A stretch of DNA of 64,000 nt from Henckelia pumila (taxonomy: Eukaryota > Streptophyta > Magnoliopsida > Lamiales > Gesneriaceae): positions 87,934,151 through 87,998,150 of the forward strand of contig NC_133120.1 in the NCBI RefSeq assembly GCF_033568475.1. Reading direction: 5' to 3'. How positions within the stretch are numbered: the stretch's first letter is position 1; every line of letters begins with the position of its first letter. The position numbers and the translations under genes were made by a program. This document shows, in pieces, positions 57,022 to 64,000 of the stretch. The notes beneath the pieces were generated by a model. It did not search any database. It saw only the letters and a list, made by a program, of their open reading frames with translations, and was not told the origin of the DNA.

Positions 57022-57667
57022 TTAAGTACTCTTAGGCCTCCATTTCATATAGCTCTTTTGATCATATTGAAATCTTAAAGATCTACATTTATATCTAGCA
57101 TGACCAATTTTACAACAATAAGAGCATGTAGGGGGTGATCTCATTTTGGTTTTAGCAATAAGGCTAGTAAAATCTATTGATTTCTTACCATACCCTATTC
57201 CACCCTTATCAAAGCTACATTTTTGCATGCTTAGTAAATTATTCAACTTGTTACTACTAACATTGAATTTATAAAATGATTTTTCTAAGGTAGCTATGTC
57301 ATCCTTTAATCTTAGGTTTTCATGCTCCTTAGATTCTAATTCATTTTTGAGGTTTATATTTTCTTTTCTAAGTGGTTTAGCCATGTCAAACATAAGCTTA
57401 TAAGCTTGTAGTAATTAATCGTAAGATGGTACCTCATCATCATCGTCGGAGGCGATGCCATGAGACATATGTTGGCTTCCTCCTCATCGCTATCTTCATA
57501 GGCTTCCATCTCAAATTTCTCATGTTTGAGCTCTAGGAGGTCAATCTTTGTTTTCTTGACCTGGTTGGTTTCCTCGTGGCATATCTCTAATTTATCCCAT
57601 ATTTCTTTAGCGGAGGAGCACATTGATATTTGGTTGTACTCGTTCATATCTAAAGAACAATGCAAAA
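57022..57667 (-). pseudogene. Remnant of copia gag
   Basis: Residues CSSAKEIWDKLEICHEETNQ at the upstream end and the CCHC knuckle CSYCCKIGHARYKC (near 57110) identify gag. The two parts are in different frames. The text jumps directly from the early gag region to the acidic YEDSDEEEANICLMA region, so a central piece seems deleted. The N-terminal end stops at the LTR of the inserted gypsy element. Confidence 0.75.
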
Positions 57668-60315
57668 TGTAAAGACCCTAACTCTCTAAATATAAATAAA
57701 TATGCGAATTTTTTTTTATTTACTTATTAAGTAAAAATATGTACATACATGCCCATACATATATGCACAGAATAAATAGATTTAAAAATAAATAACTTAA
57801 CTAAAAATACAACCCTTAATAAATTAAATATCTGAGTCTAACATTTGATAAAATACTGACATAAGCAAAATAAATAAAATTTGCATGCACCGAAAATATT
57901 TAAATAAGATGAGTAATAATAACCACCACTGAAAATAAATAAAAATGTATAACACGATAAAAATATTCAAAACATGATGTAGACTCAGACAACGGTCACG
58001 GGGTTACTGCATTTCCGCTCATAGGTGCTCGCCGCCGATGGGTACTACATCCTCCTCTACGTACTCACCTGCACCATATCAGTGTAGTGAGCCTAGAGGC
58101 CCAACATGCTAACATAACAAGGGTTTAAAATAATTTAAATCACAGCCTCACCTCCCATCACAGAGCAGGCTTCGAAATTAATACTAATACATAACATATA
58201 CATGAATGAGCATGCTTAAAAGTATCATGAACATAACATAAACTTAAATATCATAATAATACATAAACATTGTTGAGCAAAGTATTTTCTAACATCGAAA
58301 GGTCGTCTCCATAGTGTAACCATACATACATTAAATACTGATCAGCGTGGTAAACCAACGTACGTGGCGGTGACGAATCACCTCTTAAATTGGCAGTAAA
58401 CTGCCCTTCAATAGTTCACATATGGGGACGAATCCCCCTTAAATTGTCACACTACTTCAACTTCCAACATAAAATTATTTTCTTTTGCTCAACCTTAAAC
58501 ATTAAATCATGCATAAAAATTATTTCATGAATGCATGTACTTAAATAAAATGTGTGTCCTTCATATATATTTAATTTAATTTCATACTAACATATAAATA
58601 TTAAAAATAACTTCCATGCATAAAAACAATTAAATATATATTCAGGACACATGCAATTTCTCATGGTTTGTACTGAACAGCTGGCCCTAACACCCAAGCC
58701 CATTTTCTTAAATCTGACCCATTAACACTGAGACTGGCACATTAACACACTTAAACCCAAAAATACATTTCTAGACCCACTTAATAAATTCAAGCCCATT
58801 AAAACATTTCTGGCCCAATAACAACCTATTCTGGCCCAATGGGCCCAAAAGCCCAAAGACTGGCCCAATAATTTTCATGGGCCCCCAAGCCCATAATAAG
58901 TATTGGACCAACTTAATTTAATTATTCAAGCCCATTAATAAACTTAAATGTAGCCCATTAATTTAATTAATCTAATTAGCCCAATTAAAACACTTTAACT
59001 TAATAATTAACTTAAAAATAAAATACCCGAGCGACTAACTTAACCCGAACTCGGACCCAACTAACATAACCCATGAATTTCCAGACCCGACCCGAACACA
59101 ACAACCCGACCCGGATCCACCCCAAACCCTAGAACCCGATCCCCCCCTCTTCTCGATTCTGCCGCGGCCGTGAGCAGCAGCCACTCCTTGGCTGCTGCCA
59201 GCCTGCTCCGGCCGCCACTGGCTGGAGCGCCGCCGCCCAAACGTAGCCCACGTCTGGGCGGTTCGAACCTAGTCCTTGACCCAGCCCCATGCAACCCACA
59301 GAACCAATCCCGAGCCCCCTTCCACGAAACCCTATTCTGCGCATCCAAAGGACCCGACCTGCAACAGCTAGTTTCCTGGGCTCGTTTGGCTCGAGCCACT
59401 CAAGCCATTCGAGTCTAGGCAACCCTCACACACCCTACATCCCTTCGACCAGCAGTGGTACGAACCATGGCTAAGAAAATCATGAAGATGATCAAGAATC
59501 ACAAGAACAAACGCATAAAACCATAACAAATCTCGTTTTTCTGAAAATTCTTGAAGGAAACTGATGCTCACGCACACACACATGCATAAACACTGATATG
59601 GCACGTTAAAATGAAAAGGGACATGCCTTGCACCGATGTTTGAAGAGAAATAGGCGCGTGGAACGATTCCGGGACGACGGGGCGACGACAACTTGACTTG
59701 GAGCTTCAAAAACGTGGCTATGGAGTCCTAGGGGGTGATGGTCGATGAAGAAGATGATGAAGATGGTGGGGTGGCGGCTGAGTGATTTAACGTAGGATTT
59801 TGGGGGTAGGTTTAGGGTAATTAGAATAAAATAAGGTTTAGGATAATTAAAATATTAATAAGGGTTTTAAATATACAATATATATATAACTTAAAAAACT
59901 CTAAATAATATTTAAAATCTGATAACTTTAATAAAATCCCAAAATATATAATTAATGGAATTTTAAAGATAGTAAAAAGTCATTATTTTGGCTAAATTTG
60001 GATAAAAATGGACTCTTAAAATTATATAAAATTAAATACTGATAATTTTGAGAAAATAAAACTCAAAATAATATTTTTGGGCTCTAAAAATGCTCATGAA
60101 ATAAATTGGATAGAAAGTTGTCATCTCGTCGATAAAATAATTAAATTTCCATAAATCATGAAAAATCACTAATTATGGGTTAAATGCTTAAAAATAACTT
60201 AAAACATGCACAAATAATTTCACATAATTATTTAACCCATAAATCTAAAATTTTAAATAAATAAATTTCCTAATTATGCATGCGAATTTACGTATTAAAA
60301 ATACCGGGTGTTACA
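57668..60315 (-). repeat. 3' LTR of the Tekay-like element
   Basis: 2648 bp, plus-strand TGTAAAGACC to GGGTGTTACA (TG...CA). It includes a GC-rich patch at about 59090-59430 against AT-rich flanks. Short open frames in that patch look like composition effects. The 5-mer before it is CAAAA; the matching target copy would lie outside the window. Confidence 0.8.
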
Positions 60316-60330
60316 ATTCTCCCCCCCTTA
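60316..60330 (-). other. Polypurine tract of the Tekay-like element
   Basis: On the minus strand TAAGGGGGGGAGAAT directly precedes the LTR start TGTAACACC. Confidence 0.85.
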
Positions 60331-60360
60331 AATTGAATTTCGTCCTCGAAATTAAAGTAC

Positions 60361-63300
60361 TTACCCGAACAACTCCGGGTAGCGAGTCCTCATGTCTGCC
60401 TCGGTCTCCCAAGTAGCTTCCTCCTCCGAGTGATTCAGCCACTGGACTCTGACCATCGGTATGACTCGCGTCCTAAGTCTCCGCTCCTCCCTAGCCAAGA
60501 TCCGTACTGGCCTCTCCTCATAAACTAGATCAGGTGGCAACTGCAAGGGCTCGAAATCCAACACATGCGACGGGTTAGAGACATATCTTCGAAGCATGGA
60601 TACATGGAAGACGTTGTGCACTGCTGCAAGCCCTGGCGGTAGAGCTAAACGGTAGGCCAACGTGCCAACTCTCTCTAAGATTTCGAATGGCCCTATATAT
60701 CTTGGATTAAGCTTCCCTCTCCGGCCAAATCGTACCACTCCCTTCATAGGTGACACTCTCAGAAACACGTGATCACCTACTGCGAACTCCAAATCTCGTC
60801 GTCGAGTATCTGCGTAACTCTTCTGACGACTCTGAGCAGTCCTCATTCGATCCCGAATCTGAGTCACAATGTCTGCAGTCTGCTGTACAATCTCAGGACC
60901 AAGTAAAATCCTCTCACCAACCTCATCCCAATGCACAGGAGATCTGCATCTCCTCCCGTACAATGCTGCATAAGGAGCCATACCTATAGACGACTGAAAA
61001 CGGTTGTTATAGGTAAACTCCACTAATGGCAGTCTAGTCTCCCACGAGCCCTGAAAGTTGATGACACAAGCCCTCAGTAGATCCTCGAGAACCTGGATCA
61101 CTCTCTCAGACTGACCATTTGTCTGGGGATGGAACGCTGTACTGAACAAAAGTCTAGTCCCCAATGCAGTGTGCAAACTCTTCCAAAACGCAGACGTAAA
61201 TCTCGGATCTCTGTCTGATACTATCGACACTGGTATGCCATGCAGTCTAACAATCTCCTTGATGTAAAGCTCTGCATACTGTGTCAACGAGTAACTAGTC
61301 CCCACCGATAAGAAATGAGCTGACTTGGTGAGTCTATCCACGATCACCCAAATAGCTGTGCAACCTCTGGCACGCCTTGGTAAGCCAACTACAAAGTCCA
61401 TCGTAATATTCTCCCATTTCCATTCCGGAATAGGAAGAGGTCTAAGAAGTCCTGCTGGACGCTGATGCTCAGCCTTGACCTGCTGACATGTCAAGCACTC
61501 TGACACAACTCTCCCGATGTCTCTCTTCATCCCGGGCCACCAATACAATAGCTGCAAATGTCGGTACATCTTCGTACTTACGGGGTGAACGGAGTACGGA
61601 GATGTGTGAGCCTCTGCTAGAATCTCAGCTCTCAACTGATCGACGTTCGGTACCCACATCCTACCACGGTACTGAACAATGTCATCCACAACTGTATATA
61701 GAAGACCACCCTTGGCCTCATCCCTCTGTCTCCAACGCTGCAACTCCTCATCTGTAGGCTGTCCCTCTCTGATCCGATCCCGTAGAATCGGCTGCACCGT
61801 CAACACTGACAAGCTCGGTGCATGACCACTCGAGTAAAACTCCAAATCAAACCTCTGAATCTCACTCTGCAGTGGTAACTGCACTGAAAAACACGATACC
61901 ACTGACGACTTCCGACTCAAAGCATCGGCCACTACATTAGCTTTACCTGGATGGTAGCTAATGTCACAGTCGTAATCCTTCACCAACTCCAACCATCTCT
62001 GTTGCCTCATGTTCAACTCCTTCTGAGTGAAGAAGTACTTGAGGCTCTTATGATCCGTGAAAATCTTGCACTTCTCTCCATACAGATAGTGCCTCCAGAT
62101 TTTCAAAGCGAAGACCACTGCTGCTAACTCCAAGTCATGTGTCGGGTAGTTCTGCTCATGAATCTTCAACTGTCTCGACGCATAAGCAATAACCTTACCA
62201 CACTGCATACGTACTGCGCCTAAACCTAGCTTAGACGCATCGGTGTACACCACTAACTCCTCATGTGGTACTATCATCGCTAAAACCGGTGCAGTAGTGA
62301 GTGCTTCCTTCAGCTGATCGAAGCTCCTCTGACAGTCTGAACTCCAAATAAACTTCGCGTTCTTCTTGGTTAAGGAAGTCAAGGGTACTGCAATAGAGGA
62401 AAAATCCTTGATGAACTTCCTATAATATCCTGCCAAACCCAAGAAACTGCGAATCTCCGAAGCATTCCTCGGAATACCCCATTTCTGCACTGCCTCAACC
62501 TTCAACTGATCCACTGCAATCCCATTTCTCGAAATAATGTGGCCAAGAAATGCCACCTGCTCGAGCCAAAACTCGCAGTTGCTAAACTTGGCATACAAAC
62601 GATGCTCTCTCAAAGTCTGCAAGGCTGTCTGTAGATGCTGCCTATGCTCCTCAACGCTCCTAGAGTAGATCAAGATATCATCAATGAAGACTATGATGAA
62701 CTGATCAAGATACGGCTGAAATACCCGATTCATGAGATCCATGAAAACCGCTGGAGCATTGGTCATCCCAAATGGCATCACTAAGAACTCGTAATGCTCA
62801 TAACGTGTCCGAAAAGCAGTCTTGGACACATCTGCCTCTCTAACTCGCAGCTGATGATAACCAGATCGCAGGTCGATCTTGGAGAACACCGAAGCTCCCT
62901 GCAACTGATCAAATAAGTCCTCTATCATCGGCTGTGGGTACTTATTCTTCACTGTGACCCTATTGAGCTCTCGATAATCGATGCACAGTCTCATACTGCC
63001 ATCCTTCTTCTTCACAAATAACACTGGAGCTCCCCATGGAGAAAAGCTAGGACGAACAAAGCCTTTCTCTAATAACTCCTGAATCTGCTCCTTCAACTCT
63101 TTCATCTCGGTAGGAGCTAGTCTGTATGGTGCTTTAGAGATAGGCACGGTGTCTGGCACTAAGTCGATACTGAACTCCACATCTCTCACTGGTGGAATTC
63201 CTGCAACATCCTCCGGAAAAACGTCCGGAAAGTCACGAACCACCTCTATCTCTGATAATGATCTGCTAGATGGTCCTGAGGCCGTGACAATACTTGCTAG

Positions 63301-64000
63301 AAAACCTTGGCAATCCCATTTCAACAGCTTCCTCGCCTGAATAAGAGATATCACCTGAGAAATATCACTGCTCTGAGATGCATGGAAGGTAAACGGGTCG
63401 CCTTCTGATGGTTTCACTGACACTGATCTCCGACGAAAGTCAATCGAAGCTCCATTGACTGTCAACCAGTCCATACCCAATATCAAATCAAATCCACTCA
63501 ACAGCAAAACCACCACATCTGCGCGAATGGAGTGCCCCTGAAGCTCCAACTCCAGTTCTCGAATGACACTAGAGGTAGAAATAATCTGTCCTGACGGCAT
63601 AGTGACATCATAACCACTGTCAACAATCTCAGGTGTGATGCCTACCCGTCTGATAAACTCCAGGGAGATAAATGAATGCGTAGCCCCTGAATCTAGCAAC
63701 GCAAAGGTGGATTTGCCTCCAACTAGAATTCTCCCTGCACGCAGAAAAATCCCAAAAATTTCATACCACTACCAAACTTTCCCCCAAAGATGAACTAATA
63801 AACATGCTTCTTATTCTAACATGCATATAGAAAAATCCCAAATACAAATTATTTCACAAAGAAAAAATCAAAATTCTTAACCAAAGGATGAAATTATAAA
63901 ATACTAGAGGTAAGATATACCGGTGATCAAGGAGGTGTCTGGGTCTGCCTCCTCTGCCTGCATAACGAACACTCTACTAGCAGTGTTCTTCTTCCTCGGG
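60361..64000 (-). CDS. Gag-pol polyprotein of the Tekay-like element, partial
   Basis: The open frame 63734-60361 has no stop until TAA at 60361-60363. Domains in order: aspartic protease [12 protein letters not shown]; reverse transcriptase with [10 protein letters not shown] (FIDD box); RNase [15 protein letters not shown]; integrase with zinc-binding [13 protein letters not shown] and catalytic stretches [16 protein letters not shown] and NGQSERV; and a C-terminal chromodomain with [17 protein letters not shown]. The frame does not begin at the protease: the linker [13 protein letters not shown] is encoded at 63921-64000 and joins across a 186-bp intron-like gap (63735-63920) with matching phase. 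Gag and the zinc knuckle lie beyond the edge. Confidence 0.88.
63735..63920 (-). other. Probable spliceosomal intron in the Tekay-like gag-pol
   Basis: On the minus strand it starts GTATATCTTACC and ends TTTTTCTGCGTGCAG, is AT-rich and T-rich, and contains stops. Removing it joins ATC ACC G to GG AGA ATT, giving [20 protein letters not shown], a natural linker into the protease. Confidence 0.7.

Larger units (their letters stand above)
51586..57667 (-). mobile_element. Decayed SIRE-like Ty1/copia element, cut in gag
   Basis: Order on the minus strand is gag, protease, integrase, reverse transcriptase, RNase H, polypurine tract, 3' LTR: the Ty1/copia order. The long LTR and the reverse transcriptase style ([12 protein letters not shown]) fit the SIRE/Maximus lineage. 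The 5' part of gag and the 5' LTR are missing because the next element starts at 57668; they should resume beyond the window. No envelope-like frame was seen between RNase H and the LTR. Confidence 0.85.
57668..64000 (-). mobile_element. Tekay/Del-like Ty3/gypsy chromovirus, 3' part
   Basis: The element runs off the right edge. Visible on the minus strand: protease, reverse transcriptase, RNase H, integrase and chromodomain, then a polypurine tract (60316-60330) and a long 3' LTR. A 2.6-kb LTR, the TGTAACACCCGGTA terminus and the C-terminal chromodomain fit the Tekay/Del lineage. It sits inside the gag region of the copia element, so it is the younger of the two. Confidence 0.88.

Noticed and set aside
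59061-59709. Overlapping open frames on both strands in a GC-rich patch
   Set aside because: The patch lies inside the LTR of the Tekay-like element and the frames lack motifs; GC content explains their length.

Overview
This window is nuclear DNA of a flowering plant, almost certainly a eudicot. Genes are split by many GT-AG introns, spacers are very AT-rich, and three plant LTR-retrotransposon lineages plus several MITE families are present. Gene content gives no firm species; an asterid is a guess. No operons, CRISPR arrays, true tRNA genes or rRNA genes were seen.

Layout. 1-4193 (+): the 3' part of an SLC35F-type transporter gene, whose last intron holds a nested block of tRNA-like repeats folded into palindromes. 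4972-15039 (+): a complete isocitrate-lyase/PEP-mutase family gene of 479 codons. Its third intron carries an antisense, full-length and very young Ty3/gypsy chromovirus (7103-12435) with an intact gag-pol frame, a 5-bp target duplication and a tRNA-Tyr-type primer site. 15.4-16.4 kb: a LINE tail, then a palindromic MITE interrupted by a solo LTR. 16571-25276 (+): a 15-exon FAN1 DNA-repair nuclease gene. 25.3-30.2 kb: AT-rich spacer. 30369-33823 (+): a two-exon extensin with a Pollen Ole e 1 domain between two Ser-Pro-rich blocks.

33.8-41.6 kb: spacer with microsatellites, a MITE and two hAT-like elements. 41644-44773 (-): a conserved-looking 336-residue protein I cannot name, head to head with a small uncertain + strand gene, with a Tourist-like MITE between them. 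46.8-47.9 kb: degenerate TATTA-rich repeat. 48152-49780 (-): exons of a PIF-type bHLH factor lying downstream of one orphan exon of an RCL1-like protein.

51586 to the end is nested retrotransposon DNA. A decayed SIRE-like Ty1/copia element (51586-57667, -) has a 1.66-kb LTR and four in-frame TAA codons. It is cut inside gag by the 3' LTR of a Tekay/Del-like Ty3/gypsy element (57668 to beyond 64000, -), whose pol frame is open and which appears to carry a spliceosomal-type intron just before the protease.

The host genes (transport, metabolism, interstrand-crosslink repair, cell wall, unknown) are unrelated and do not form a pathway. The most notable material is mobile-element biology: nesting, foldback structures, a recently inserted element inside a housekeeping-type gene, and possible capture or juxtaposition of host gene fragments. 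I found no convincing new multi-gene system.
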